From assembly GCA_029263095.1 (NCBI GenBank), contig JAJCYA010000054.1, positions 16,400 through 80,399 on the forward strand: DNA of 64,000 nucleotides, given 5' to 3'. A program made the translations under genes and the position numbers. The notes beneath the pieces were generated by a model, which was not told the DNA's origin, searched no databases, and was given only the letters and a program-made list of their open reading frames with translations. The number at the start of each line of letters is the position of its first letter. The stretch's first letter is position 1. Below, in pieces: positions 1-8,457 of this stretch. The stretch is from Acidimicrobiia bacterium (GTDB lineage Bacteria; Actinomycetota; Acidimicrobiia; Spongiisociales; UBA11373).

Positions 1-1
1 G

Positions 2-250
2 GGAGCGATCGGGTTCATCGGCCTGTTAGTACCGCACGGGGTTCGCCTTCTAGCCGGCCCGGGGCACCGGGTTCTGCTTCCGGCGAGCGCAATTGGAGGC
101 GCGGTCCTGGTGGTGCTCGCCGATGTGGTTGCGCGAACGGTGGCCCTTCCCCTCGAAGTACCAATCGGGCTGCTGACGGCCATGGTCGGTGGACCGGTGT
201 TCCTGATGCTCCTCGGTCGGACCAGGAGGGAACACGGAGGATGGGGATGA
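2..250 (+). CDS. FecCD/BtuC-type ABC importer permease, C-terminal part (5' end outside window)
   Basis: Only the last 82 codons are present; the frame is open from base 2 to a TGA at 248-250. The fragment opens with a [12 protein letters not shown] segment, the hallmark cytoplasmic loop through which FecCD/BtuC permeases contact their ATPase. It continues with two hydrophobic helices and a short basic tail. In this family the permease dimer moves iron-siderophore, heme or cobalamin from a binding protein across the membrane. The gene overlaps the downstream ATPase gene through ATGA (247-250), so the two are translationally coupled. The substrate cannot be told from this fragment. Confidence 0.88.
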   Translation, partial: GAIGFIGLLVPHGVRLLAGPGHRVLLPASAIGGAVLVVLADVVARTVALPLEVPIGLLTAMVGGPVFLMLLGRTRREHGGWG

Positions 251-1026
251 GTATTTGCGCGGCGGTCGGCGTTGGCTACGAGGTCGGTGATGCGACGCTT
301 CTGCATGGCGTCGACCTTGCCGTGGCTGCCGGTGACTTCCTGGGGATCATCGGACCCAATGGCGCCGGGAAGACGACTTTGCTGGAGGTGCTTGCCGGCG
401 AGCTCGCTCCGACCAACGGACTGGTCGAAATAGATGGATGCGACATCGGTGAGATCACTCTCCGCGAGCTCTCGCTGCGGCGCGCTGTGTTGCCCCAGCA
501 TCATCTCCTGCAGTTCGCGTTCAGATGCCTCGACGTCGTGATGATGGGGAGGTATCCCCACGAGGGTTCGGAGGCCGAAGCTCGGGCAGTGGCCGATCGT
601 GTGATGATCGAGACAGACACCGCCCACCTGGCAGATCGGCTCTATCCGACCCTGAGCGGGGGAGAACAGACGCGGGTGTCGTTGGGGCGTGTCTTGGCGC
701 AAAGCACCCCATTGCTCTTGCTAGACGAACCGACTGGGAGCCTGGATCTGAGGCATCAGGAGCTCGTTATGGGCACATTGCGAGACCTGGCAGAGACCGG
801 CGTTGCCGTCGTGGCCGTCCTGCACGACATCAATCTCGCGGCACGGTTCGCCAACCGGATCATGATCATGGATCGTGGCTCGGTCCGGGCGATCGGATCT
901 CCCGACGATGTTCTGCGTCCGGAGGTGCTCGGGCCCGTCTACGGGATCGATGTGACGGTCGTGCGTCACCCCGAGATCGACCGTCCCCTCATTCTCCCGA
1001 TCGGCGACGACGGAAGGGCCGGGTGA
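247..1026 (+). CDS. ABC transporter ATP-binding protein, heme/iron/B12 importer type
   Basis: A 259-residue ATPase that would power the permease just upstream. Visible motifs are Walker [10 protein letters not shown] (residues 36-44), the signature LSGGEQ, Walker B LLLLDEPT and the switch His in AVLHDINLA. The [14 protein letters not shown] stretch and overall length fit the FecE/BtuD/HmuV branch. An in-frame ATG lies at 241, but GGAGG at 236-240 touches it directly. The same GGAGG is six bases from the ATG at 247, which also makes the usual ATGA overlap with the permease stop, so 247 is preferred. The 3' end overlaps the convergent glycosyltransferase gene by 38 bp. Substrate (heme, siderophore or cobalamin) is unresolved. 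Confidence 0.92.
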   Translation: MSICAAVGVGYEVGDATLLHGVDLAVAAGDFLGIIGPNGAGKTTLLEVLAGELAPTNGLVEIDGCDIGEITLRELSLRRAVLPQHHLLQFAFRCLDVVMMGRYPHEGSEAEARAVADRVMIETDTAHLADRLYPTLSGGEQTRVSLGRVLAQSTPLLLLDEPTGSLDLRHQELVMGTLRDLAETGVAVVAVLHDINLAARFANRIMIMDRGSVRAIGSPDDVLRPEVLGPVYGIDVTVVRHPEIDRPLILPIGDDGRAG

Positions 1027-2041
1027 CGGATCCGAGGATCCATCGCAGGGCGGCCCCTGCTCGCATCGGAAGCCTTGAGATCATGAGGAGCGCTCCGATT
1101 CGCAACGACCGGCGACCGCGCATCGCGGTGCGGAGGTGGATGGCAGCTTCCTTTCGTTCTCCGACCTCCAGCAGTTCCTCGCCGAGCCAAGCGTGCGCTC
1201 CGGCCTGTGCCCGTCGGAGCCCCGTATCGGAGGTCCTTCCGTTGTCGGCTGTGACCGCTTTGTCGATCGTCTTCAAATAGTTGCGCGCCATTTGGACCAT
1301 GAGGTCGGGGTGGGTGAGCTGGTCTGGTGCCCCCACTCGGTAATTGATCGTGGAGAGGTCGGCGAAGGCGACGGGTCCGGCGGCGCACGCCCTGAGATGG
1401 AAATCAAAATCCTCACCGGTTGTGGTGAGGGATTCATCGAATCCACCCACTGAGGAGCACAGGTCGCTCGTCATGAGAACCGTTGACGTGTGCACCAGGT
1501 TGCCGCCGAGCATCGCCGGGTAGAAGTTGCCGTACCAGAGCCTTCCGCCGTCGGCGTCTGGTCTGTCGATAGGTTGTGAACTATCGGCGATCTCTGCGAG
1601 ATCGATCTCGGCATAACGGCGGTAGAAAGCGCGCAGGTAGCGATGAGCGATCGGAGATCCATTGGCGTCGACGGCGGCCATGTCTGTCCAAACCAGCTCG
1701 GCGTCGGGAAGGCGGTCGAGGCATTCCAACTGGAATTCGATCTTCCACGGGTACCACTCGTCGTCCGAATCTAGGAATGCGATGTGTGAGCCCGCCGCTT
1801 GCTCGAGCCCCGTATTGCGGGCGGCGGCGACGCCGCGGTTCTCGGTGCGGAGGAACACGAACCGGTCGTCGGATCCGAATCGGCCTTCGAGTTGCTCGGC
1901 GGTGTGATCGGTGGATCCGTCGTCGATGACTATCGCTCTCATCTCCCCATGTGTCTGTTCGAGCGCCGAGGAGATCGCTCGTTGCACCCTGACGGCGCGA
2001 TTGAAGGTCGGAATGATCACTGAAACGACCGAAGTTGTCAC
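989..2041 (-). CDS. Family 2 glycosyltransferase
   Basis: A 350-residue GT-A fold glycosyltransferase. The N-terminus VSVIIPTFNR, the nucleotide-binding VIDDGSTDHT and the metal-binding segment AFLDSDDEW are classical GT2 motifs. The acceptor half carries a GGFDESL segment, and the C-terminus is very basic. The GTG start at 2041 is chosen because it forms a GTGA overlap with the stop of the upstream gene and begins directly before the first beta strand. The frame continues upstream without a start that fits the family. It is the last gene of a three-gene minus-strand set (2912 to 989). It probably transfers sugar to a surface glycan, given the exopolysaccharide genes nearby; donor and acceptor are unknown. 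Confidence 0.85.
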   Translation of the reverse strand: MTTSVVSVIIPTFNRAVRVQRAISSALEQTHGEMRAIVIDDGSTDHTAEQLEGRFGSDDRFVFLRTENRGVAAARNTGLEQAAGSHIAFLDSDDEWYPWKIEFQLECLDRLPDAELVWTDMAAVDANGSPIAHRYLRAFYRRYAEIDLAEIADSSQPIDRPDADGGRLWYGNFYPAMLGGNLVHTSTVLMTSDLCSSVGGFDESLTTTGEDFDFHLRACAAGPVAFADLSTINYRVGAPDQLTHPDLMVQMARNYLKTIDKAVTADNGRTSDTGLRRAQAGAHAWLGEELLEVGERKEAAIHLRTAMRGRRSLRIGALLMISRLPMRAGAALRWILGSVTRPFRRRRSGE

Positions 2042-2355
2042 GGTGCAACGACCGTGTTGTCGTGTCGGGCGGTCATTGTGACGGCGACGGCGATGGCCCC
2101 TGCTGCGGCCCAGGCGATCGGGAGGGGCCGGCCTCCGATCTGGGGTGCCCACGCCATGGGGAGATCGAATCGGTGGGCAAGAGAGGCAACCACAGCGGCG
2201 CCGATCAGGGCGAGGCCTGCAACGCGTCTCCGCATTGCCATTTGTCCCAGCGCGATCACCGGTCCGACAGCGGCCGCAGTGACAGCGGCCAGGGCACCGA
2301 TCCACAGGGCAGACTCGAACACGAACCGGCCTACCTCGCGCAGTAGCAGGGTCAC
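2038..2355 (-). CDS. Small integral membrane protein, unknown function
   Basis: A 105-residue, Ala/Val-rich protein with about three hydrophobic segments (roughly residues 12-35, 43-62 and 80-95) and a short hydrophilic C-terminus. No catalytic motif is visible and I do not recognise a family. It is tightly coupled on both sides: its ATG makes an ATGA overlap with the stop of the HhH-GPD gene, and its TGA overlaps the GTG of the glycosyltransferase. That supports it being a real gene, and position alone suggests a link to the glycosyltransferase, perhaps as a membrane partner. Confidence 0.65.
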   Translation of the reverse strand: MTLLLREVGRFVFESALWIGALAAVTAAAVGPVIALGQMAMRRRVAGLALIGAAVVASLAHRFDLPMAWAPQIGGRPLPIAWAAAGAIAVAVTMTARHDNTVVAP

Positions 2356-2912
2356 GACTGGGCCTTCTTTGCTGCCTTTGCCGCGCGTTTGTGCTCACGT
2401 AGCTCGAGGATCTGCTCGTACCTCTCCACGTCGGCGATCGAACGCCAGTCGGCGGCCTCGCTCTCCCATCCTGGGGGAGCCTCGCCGAGACGCTTGCCGA
2501 TGACGCCGATAAAGACACGAGCCTTGGACTCGCCGAAACCGGGAAGCGCTCGTAGACGGCTGAGCAGATCGGCCCCATCCGCGGCGTCGCGCCAGACCGA
2601 GGCGGCATCGCCTTTGTAGTGCTCGAGGAGGTGCAGACAAAGATCGCGAGTTCGGGACCCCATCGATCCAGGGAACCGGTGCAGGGCCGGTGGCCCCTTG
2701 AAGGCCGCAGCCAGCGTCTCGTCGTCGAGAGCGGCGATAGCTTGCGCGTCGAGTTCGCCGCCGAGCCGTTCCGCGAGAAGATGGGGTGACCTAAACGCCC
2801 GCTCCATCGGGAATTGTTGATCGAGCAGCATCCCGATCAACGCGGCAAGCGGATTGGACGCCAGCAACCGGTTGGCGTCCTCGTCCTCGGTGAACGGCAG
2901 TGAATCGGGCAT
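2352..2912 (-). CDS. HhH-GPD family base-excision repair protein
   Basis: A 186-residue protein of the actinobacterial HhH-GPD family related to endonuclease III/AlkA. Near the N-terminus NPLAALIGMLLDQQFPMERA matches the family opening. The helix-hairpin-helix is seen as LPGFGESKARVFIGVIGKR at about residues 126-144. There is no C-terminal four-Cys iron-sulfur motif, and the tail is rich in Lys/Ala. It may excise damaged bases, but small members of this family are poorly characterised and substrate is not predictable here. The ATG at 2912 is chosen over upstream in-frame codons because homology begins right there. It is the first gene of the minus-strand trio and divergent from the deacetylase gene at 2997. 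Confidence 0.82.
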   Translation of the reverse strand: MPDSLPFTEDEDANRLLASNPLAALIGMLLDQQFPMERAFRSPHLLAERLGGELDAQAIAALDDETLAAAFKGPPALHRFPGSMGSRTRDLCLHLLEHYKGDAASVWRDAADGADLLSRLRALPGFGESKARVFIGVIGKRLGEAPPGWESEAADWRSIADVERYEQILELREHKRAAKAAKKAQS

Positions 2913-2922
2913 CGACGGCTCT

Positions 2923-2950
2923 CCGGTATCGGGTGCTCTCACGATACCGG
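2923..2950. promoter_or_regulatory. Inverted repeat in a divergent promoter region (candidate operator)
   Basis: A perfect 9-bp inverted repeat, CCGGTATCG (2923-2931) and CGATACCGG (2942-2950), separated by 10 bp, lies between the divergent starts at 2912 and 2997. A further copy of CGGTATCG occurs at 2971-2978 and CGATA at 2982-2986. Repetition of one half-site in an 84-bp gap suggests binding of a dimeric regulator. No matching regulator gene is identifiable in the window. Confidence 0.4.
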
Positions 2951-2996
2951 CAGGGCAATCACGAGCGAGACGGTATCGCACCGATAGCATCGTGTT

Positions 2997-4007
2997 GTGG
3001 GATGGAAATCCGCAGCGCTCTCCACCGTCCGCCGTCTCGGTGGCTTCCGACTGGTCGGGAGCTGGTACGGACGTCGCCGACTCACCGTTCTGGCATACCA
3101 CCGAGTCATCGATTTGGATTCGCCTGACTTCGTCGGCTTCCGCGGCAATGTGAGTGCCGCGCCTCGGGAGTTCGAAACTCAGATGGAGTGGATCGCCGAG
3201 CGGATGAATCCGGTCTCGATCGAACAGGTGGCCCGTTCTCTCGATGGAGGACGTCTGCCCGATCGTCCGGTTCTCGTCACGTTCGATGATGGATATCGCG
3301 ACAACCTGGATCACGCCCTGCCGGTGTTGGAGCGACTGGCAATTCCGGCAACCGTGTTCCTCGCTACCGATCACGTCGGCTCTGCGGTCCCGTTTTGGTG
3401 GGATCTGGTGGCCTGGCGGTTTGCGACGTCGGGGGTGCGGCAGGCGAGCCTGCCCCTGCTGGGCGAGACTGAGTGGTCAGACTCTCATGAGATCGCCCGG
3501 CGGTGGATCGTGGCGGCCAAGCAGCTGCTCGAGACGGCCAAGGTGGAGGCCGTGGCTGCATTGTCCGATCAATTGGGCGGCACAGATCCGGCCGCTGCAT
3601 TCGGCTCCACCCTGGTCGATTGGGCTGGGGTGCGACGAATGAGTGGCTCCGGTGTGTTGTTCGGGGCACACACTTGTAGTCATCCAATCCTGACAAGGAT
3701 CGACACCGATCAGGTGGTCGGTGAGGTGAGCCAATCGGTCGCCCGAATCAGGGAAGAGGTCGGAAGTCCGGTCTTGGGTTTCGCCTATCCGAACGGACAA
3801 CGCGGAGATTTCGACGACGTGGCTCAGCGAGCGGTCAGTTCGGCGGGAGTACCGCTCGCCTTCTCTCTCGTGCCCGGTCCGGCCCGCCCATCGGAGATCC
3901 GGAAGGATCCGCTTGCGATCAGACGCGTCTACGTGCACCACGGGGATGGCATGGAGCGGTTCGTCGCCAAGGTCGCCGGCATCCCGAGGTTGACGGGGCG
4001 TTCATGA
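2997..4007 (+). CDS. Polysaccharide deacetylase family protein (CE4/NodB-like)
   Basis: A 336-residue protein of the carbohydrate esterase 4 class, which removes N-acetyl groups from chitin-like glycans, peptidoglycan or exopolysaccharide. Motif 1 is LVTFDDGYRDN at about residue 93, containing the catalytic base and metal Asp. A second metal-ligand motif, GAHTCSHPILT, gives the H-x3-H of motif 2 at about residue 223. FAYPNGQRG matches motif 3. No signal peptide is evident, so it probably acts on a cytoplasmic or membrane-bound precursor. The start is GTG. Its TGA overlaps the ATG of the next gene (ATGA 4004-4007). With the exopolysaccharide operon facing it, a role in modifying that glycan is plausible. 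Confidence 0.85.
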   Translation: MGWKSAALSTVRRLGGFRLVGSWYGRRRLTVLAYHRVIDLDSPDFVGFRGNVSAAPREFETQMEWIAERMNPVSIEQVARSLDGGRLPDRPVLVTFDDGYRDNLDHALPVLERLAIPATVFLATDHVGSAVPFWWDLVAWRFATSGVRQASLPLLGETEWSDSHEIARRWIVAAKQLLETAKVEAVAALSDQLGGTDPAAAFGSTLVDWAGVRRMSGSGVLFGAHTCSHPILTRIDTDQVVGEVSQSVARIREEVGSPVLGFAYPNGQRGDFDDVAQRAVSSAGVPLAFSLVPGPARPSEIRKDPLAIRRVYVHHGDGMERFVAKVAGIPRLTGRS

Positions 4008-5011
4008 ACGAGCAGATTCGCCATGCGACAGAACGGGCCATTTCGGAATGCTTGGGAGCCGAGGCGACCGTGACCGGATGGGACGCGGTCGAAGAGAGGA
4101 CGTGGTCGTGGCATCTCCAGATCCAAGTTGCCGGGCCCCGAGGTGGCGACTTCATCCTCAAGATTCCGCGCTGGGAGGAGGTCGCGACGCTTGAGGCGGC
4201 GCTGATCGCCGGAGAGCAGTCGGCCACCAGGGGCGAGTTCGAGAGTCTGCGGCGGATCGATGTGGCAGTGGCGTCGTCGGGCGACCCCGGCCTCACCGCG
4301 GTGGAGCCGATTGCATTCGTGACCGAGATCAACGGGATTCTCATGCGGCGGCTCGAGGGCGGTTCGTTGCGGGAGCGGCTCGGAATCGGGAGGGGGACCG
4401 GTGAGGTCGAAGCGTTGTTCGATCGCGTTGGGCGGTGGATTCGGGTACATCACGGTGTCGAGGGGGAGCTGGAGCGGGTTCCGTTCGTGGCTAACGGCGA
4501 AGTAACTATGTGGCGCAAGGCCGAGGAGGAGATCCGGCGCTCCGGGCACATACCGCGGGGATTGCTGCCGGCGATGGCGTTGCTTCGCCTTGCAGCTGAG
4601 GGGCTCAATGGTATCGGCGAGCCGCATACCGACATCCACGGTGACCTCACTGCATCGAATGTCTTGGTGACACCGGATGATCGGGTTGCTGTGATCGATT
4701 CCAATCGCGTGCGAGGACCTGCGTTGTGCGACGTGGCGCACATCCTGGCCGACATCAGGCTCGACAAGTCACAGCTGGCCACGGCCGGGAGGATGCGCCC
4801 CGAGACAACCGTCGCTGCATGGGAGCGCCGCTTGATCGATTCCGCTGGGTATCGGGACGAGCCTCTGGTGGGCTACAGGCTTGCCAGTCGCGCCGTTGAA
4901 CGTTGGATGGAAATCGAACACGACCTGACGGGGCCGTCGCGGCTGGGTCTGCTACCGGGACGTTCGCTGCTGCGACGCGTTGTCAGTCGGCGCCTCGACG
5001 CTGTGGTTTGA
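4004..5011 (+). CDS. Aminoglycoside phosphotransferase-fold kinase
   Basis: A 335-residue APH-family protein. The catalytic loop is HTDIHGDLTASNVLV (Brenner's HGDxxxxN motif, about residue 210), followed by the metal-binding Asp in VAVIDSNRVRGP. The N-terminal lobe contains GGDFILKIPRWEE, whose Lys may contact ATP. Family members phosphorylate small molecules or sugars; resistance is not implied. It is coupled by ATGA to the polysaccharide deacetylase gene, which hints at a sugar or lipid-linked sugar substrate. The 3' end overlaps the convergent gene ending at 4983 by 29 bp. Confidence 0.8.
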   Translation: MNEQIRHATERAISECLGAEATVTGWDAVEERTWSWHLQIQVAGPRGGDFILKIPRWEEVATLEAALIAGEQSATRGEFESLRRIDVAVASSGDPGLTAVEPIAFVTEINGILMRRLEGGSLRERLGIGRGTGEVEALFDRVGRWIRVHHGVEGELERVPFVANGEVTMWRKAEEEIRRSGHIPRGLLPAMALLRLAAEGLNGIGEPHTDIHGDLTASNVLVTPDDRVAVIDSNRVRGPALCDVAHILADIRLDKSQLATAGRMRPETTVAAWERRLIDSAGYRDEPLVGYRLASRAVERWMEIEHDLTGPSRLGLLPGRSLLRRVVSRRLDAVV

Positions 5012-6089
5012 CGCTTCCAACGATCGATTTGGCGACCCACAGAGCTCGACCTCTCCTGCTCGTTGGGCGTCTGATCCGCAGATTCTCGCGTTCTTCGGCT
5101 CCCCAAGCACGCTTGTAACTCTCGTCGCCGCGCAGAAAATCGAAGTCGGCGGCTCCTTCGGAAGCAGCGGACTGGATCGCCCGAGCCATGATCCGGCGGC
5201 CCGGTCCATAGCGTGCCCACTCCTGGTCGAACCCGGTGGTGTAGAAGGCAACGACATCGAAAGCTCGCATGCACCAGATGACTGCAATGGGTTGGCCTCC
5301 CACGTCGAGCCGCCACATCCTGAGCCTGCCCGCCTGAAGTAATCGTTGGGCGGCGAGCCTCAGGAAGTCAATGACCTCAGGGTCGGAGAAGACGCCGGAA
5401 CTGCCTTTGGCGGTCCGAATCGCCTGGTGCATTCGCACGAGGGCGTCGAACGTCGGATTGAGGTCCTCGGGGGTGGTGACCATTCGTTCCTCGACGGGTG
5501 CTCCGGCCTCGGCATCGAGTTTGCGCGCATACCGCTTCAGATTCTGGCGATGACTGCGACCGAAACGCGCGGTTACCTCACTCCAGTCCTCGGAAAGCGG
5601 TAGGTGGGGTACCGGAATCCTCTCGGCCCGATCGTTCTTGCGACGGAGTGTGAGGCGGGGGAGGTGCCCGTTGCTCACGACACCGTCGAGATCGAGTACG
5701 TCCCAACGGTGGTCGTTGCCAACGGCTGTCCACAACACGTCGGCGACGCCTGCTCCGGATGCGGTACGGACGATCAGATCGAGGTGGTCCGGCGCCGTGG
5801 CGTCACTCCCAAGCAATCGGAGTTCGCGCACCATGACACCGGCGCGCCGTCTGGAGGCGACAAAGAACGGGGCAATCCCAATGAGCCGTCCGTCGTTCGC
5901 ATCGCGCGCCGTTACGACCTCGAGATCGGCGTCGGCTCCGAGCGTGTCGAGCCAAGCTCCGATCCACGGCCAGGTGAGAAAGGGAGACTTGACGTCTGAG
6001 TTTGCGAGTAGCTCGTCCCATTCGGAGCCGAGAGAGCGGACGGTGTCACGATCCAACCGTTCGACAACGGGGAGGTGTCGAAGGGTCAT
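4983..6089 (-). CDS. CelD/BcsL-like GNAT-fold acyltransferase of the exopolysaccharide operon
   Basis: A 368-residue protein with the architecture of CelD-like acetyltransferases (GNAT_6), which are related to FemAB peptidoglycan-bridge enzymes. Features are an N-terminal SPFLTWPWIGAWLD segment, a central RSHRQNLKRYARKLD helix and the C-terminal DFDFLRGDESYKRAWG stretch at about residues 315-330 that is typical of the family. Such proteins acylate exopolysaccharide precursors or transfer amino acids from aminoacyl-tRNA. The ATG at 6089 forms an ATGA overlap with the upstream glycosyltransferase stop. It is the last gene of the nine-gene operon running from 14795, so it probably decorates the same polymer. 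Confidence 0.78.
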   Translation of the reverse strand: MTLRHLPVVERLDRDTVRSLGSEWDELLANSDVKSPFLTWPWIGAWLDTLGADADLEVVTARDANDGRLIGIAPFFVASRRRAGVMVRELRLLGSDATAPDHLDLIVRTASGAGVADVLWTAVGNDHRWDVLDLDGVVSNGHLPRLTLRRKNDRAERIPVPHLPLSEDWSEVTARFGRSHRQNLKRYARKLDAEAGAPVEERMVTTPEDLNPTFDALVRMHQAIRTAKGSSGVFSDPEVIDFLRLAAQRLLQAGRLRMWRLDVGGQPIAVIWCMRAFDVVAFYTTGFDQEWARYGPGRRIMARAIQSAASEGAADFDFLRGDESYKRAWGAEERENLRIRRPTSRRGRALWVAKSIVGSVKPQRRGAD

Positions 6090-7258
6090 GTCGAGGTCCT
6101 GTCTGCTTGTGCCCAGATAGCGCTTTGGCGGCCCGTGACGTGACGGAACAGTCCCCGGAGTGCCGCGATGTTGGAGTCCACCAGGAACCGAGGTACGTAT
6201 CCGAGGCGGCCCAGAACGGGCTCGAGCCTGCGACCGGCGGCTGCCATCGCGTAGAAGACCACCTGGGCCACGAGCGTGGCGACACCCCATCTGCCGGCGA
6301 GGGACGCAAACCCACCGCCGGACGCCGGGAGCAGCACCGCCAGGGCGGAGGCAATCGCCGCTCCGATCATCCCAAGTGGGACGAGAGGACGCAGCAGCTT
6401 GTGTGAGACGAGCATCCAAGCCACCACCGGTCTCTTCCACGGGATCTCGCGATGGGCTCGGCCGAAGAGCTGATACTGGCCTGCGACCATGCGTGAACGT
6501 CGCTCGGACTCCTCGGCGGGGGAGGCAGAGATTGTCTCGTAGGAGACCGCTTCCGGACAGAAGACAACGTTGTATCCGGCGCGGATGACCGAGTGAGCCA
6601 TCCACTGATCGTCGTTGATCGTGCCCTCAGGCGCCGGTGTGAACAGATCGCGCCGGATGCTGGCAACTTCTCCGTTGGCACCAACCGTGCATCCGAGACG
6701 GGTCTCCATACGCCTGATGTGCGATTCGTATTTCCAGTATGCGCCCTCGGAGAATCCCAGTCCGTTCCCTCCGGCGACCGTCTTGTAGCCAACCGTCATG
6801 CCGATTCGATCGTCAGAGTATGGGGCCACCAAACGTCTGACGGCATCGGGCCGGAATCGGTTGTTGGCGTCCGAAAACACGACGACCTCACCGGTTGCCC
6901 ACGGCATGGCGCGGTTGATTGCGGCCATTTTCCCTTTGCGCTCGGGTTCGTGGAATACCTCGACACCCCGGTCGGCGAAGCCGCGAGCGATCTTCGGGGT
7001 GGAGTCGTTCGATCCGTCCGCAGCCACGATGATTTGGAGCAACTCAGAGGGATAGTCGAGCCGGAGGACCGCCTCGAGCTTGCCGGCGAGGACGGTTTCC
7101 TCGTTGTGGGCGGCAACGATGAGCGTGACCTTGGGTAGCGGTCCCTCGGGCCACCGGTGAGACCGCCGGGCCATTGCCGCCAGTGTGACCATCAACGGGT
7201 ACCCGGCGTAGACGTAGACGACGAGACCGACCGACGCCCAAAACAATGCTCCGGTCAT
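6086..7258 (-). CDS. Membrane-anchored family 2 glycosyltransferase
   Basis: A 390-residue processive-type GT2. One N-terminal membrane helix (about residues 5-30) precedes the GT-A domain: VTLIVAAHNEE, VAADGSNDSTP and VVFSDANNRF as the metal motif. The acceptor region has TINDDQWMAHSV, and GQYQLFGR corresponds to the QxxRW-like element. Two or three C-terminal helices follow (about residues 275-345). Architecture resembles hyaluronan/cellulose synthase-like enzymes that elongate a glycan at the membrane. Both ends overlap neighbours by ATGA, so it is firmly within the exopolysaccharide operon. Confidence 0.87.
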   Translation of the reverse strand: MTGALFWASVGLVVYVYAGYPLMVTLAAMARRSHRWPEGPLPKVTLIVAAHNEETVLAGKLEAVLRLDYPSELLQIIVAADGSNDSTPKIARGFADRGVEVFHEPERKGKMAAINRAMPWATGEVVVFSDANNRFRPDAVRRLVAPYSDDRIGMTVGYKTVAGGNGLGFSEGAYWKYESHIRRMETRLGCTVGANGEVASIRRDLFTPAPEGTINDDQWMAHSVIRAGYNVVFCPEAVSYETISASPAEESERRSRMVAGQYQLFGRAHREIPWKRPVVAWMLVSHKLLRPLVPLGMIGAAIASALAVLLPASGGGFASLAGRWGVATLVAQVVFYAMAAAGRRLEPVLGRLGYVPRFLVDSNIAALRGLFRHVTGRQSAIWAQADRTST

Positions 7259-8457
7259 GTCCGCATCTCCCGGTAGTCGGCGATGATGGATGCCGCAATC
7301 GGATCCCAGTCGAAGCTCTGGGACCGGTGACGAGCTCGATCCCCCATACGGGAGGCTTCGGCGGGATCGCTGAGAATCTTGACGAGGGCTCGACCGAAGC
7401 CGTTGACATCGGCTGGCGCTATCAGGAACCCGGTACTCCCGTCCTCGACGTCCTCGGAGAGTGTGCCGAGCGATGTCGCGACGACGGGCGTGCCGAAGGC
7501 ATAGGCGAGCTGGAGAACTCCGCTGGCCGTGGCAGATCGGTAGGGGAGGGCTACTACGTCGGCCAGTTCGAACAGACTGGAGACCTCGTCGAGTGGCAGG
7601 TAGCGGGCGTCGATCGTGATGCGGGTCGAGAGACCAAGCTGTTCGACTCGGTTCTCAAGCGAAGCCGGATCTATTCCCGCAGGCTGTCCGCACACCACGA
7701 GGTGGGCATCGGTCTCGTCGGCGACGAGGCGCCATGCGTCGAGCAGGTCCTCGATGCCCTTGGATGGTCTCAGACCTCCGAAGAACAGCCCAACAGGGGC
7801 ATCTGGTCGGATGCCATATCGCTCCCGGGGGTTGTCGCCTGAGGCTACCAACTCCAAGAACATCGCCTCGTTGCCGTGCCGGATGACCGTCGTGCGTTCT
7901 GGATCGACGGCGAATGCGGACAGGAACCGCTCCCGGGAATTCTCGCCGTGCAAGTACACGCGATCGAATGATTGGTACAAGGCGTGGGACTGAAGGCGGT
8001 TGACAAACCGAACGATCCCGCCGCGTTCACGCGGCTCGAATTCGTGACAGATCTGGGTGACGGTGATGCCGGCGCGACGCAACCGCCTGAGGAACACCGC
8101 TTGGAATGGGAACCGGATGATGGCGAACTGCGCAACGTCGGGCCGTTCAGCTAGGAGATGGCGAGTCAGCCGAGTCCACTCGATGGCGTAGCGAACTCCG
8201 CGAACGGCCCTGCGTACCTTGCGGTAGAGCTTGGTGGCGAGCGCTGCCACACCGGCTGAGGAGGTCTGTTCACCGACTGCCGGCCACAGGCGCAGCCGGG
8301 GATCCACGGTGAAGTTGTGCGGAAGGGATGCCAACTCGTAGTGCCGACCCGTGATGAGGGTGACTTCACCACCCTGTTCTGCGAGCGCTGTGCACAACTG
8401 GTACGCGTAGTGCACCATGCCGCCCGCTCCGTCCGGTTCGATGACGAAGATCCTCAT
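7255..8457 (-). CDS. Family 4 glycosyltransferase (GT-B)
   Basis: A 400-residue GT4 glycosyltransferase. The N-terminal Rossmann domain opens with a glycine-rich EPDGAGGMVHYAY loop. The C-terminal domain has LFFGGLRPSKGIEDLLDAW (donor site), ADVVALPYRSATASGVLQLAYAFGTPV with the family's E-x7-E region partly altered (SGVLQ in place of EG-x-L-E), and DGSTGFLIAPAD. It would retain sugar configuration and use a nucleotide sugar donor on the cytoplasmic face. Coupled by ATGA on both sides. The altered first Glu position suggests caution on mechanism. Confidence 0.85.
   Translation of the reverse strand: MRIFVIEPDGAGGMVHYAYQLCTALAEQGGEVTLITGRHYELASLPHNFTVDPRLRLWPAVGEQTSSAGVAALATKLYRKVRRAVRGVRYAIEWTRLTRHLLAERPDVAQFAIIRFPFQAVFLRRLRRAGITVTQICHEFEPRERGGIVRFVNRLQSHALYQSFDRVYLHGENSRERFLSAFAVDPERTTVIRHGNEAMFLELVASGDNPRERYGIRPDAPVGLFFGGLRPSKGIEDLLDAWRLVADETDAHLVVCGQPAGIDPASLENRVEQLGLSTRITIDARYLPLDEVSSLFELADVVALPYRSATASGVLQLAYAFGTPVVATSLGTLSEDVEDGSTGFLIAPADVNGFGRALVKILSDPAEASRMGDRARHRSQSFDWDPIAASIIADYREMRT

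Noticed and set aside
525..1280. Long plus-strand open frame across the ABC ATPase and glycosyltransferase 3' ends
   Set aside because: It is Arg/Ser/Pro-rich shadow translation of G+C-rich genes in another frame, with no domain and no ribosome site.
4004..5011. Antibiotic-resistance call for the aminoglycoside phosphotransferase-fold protein
   Set aside because: The fold is shared by many metabolic kinases, and the polysaccharide context makes a resistance role unlikely.
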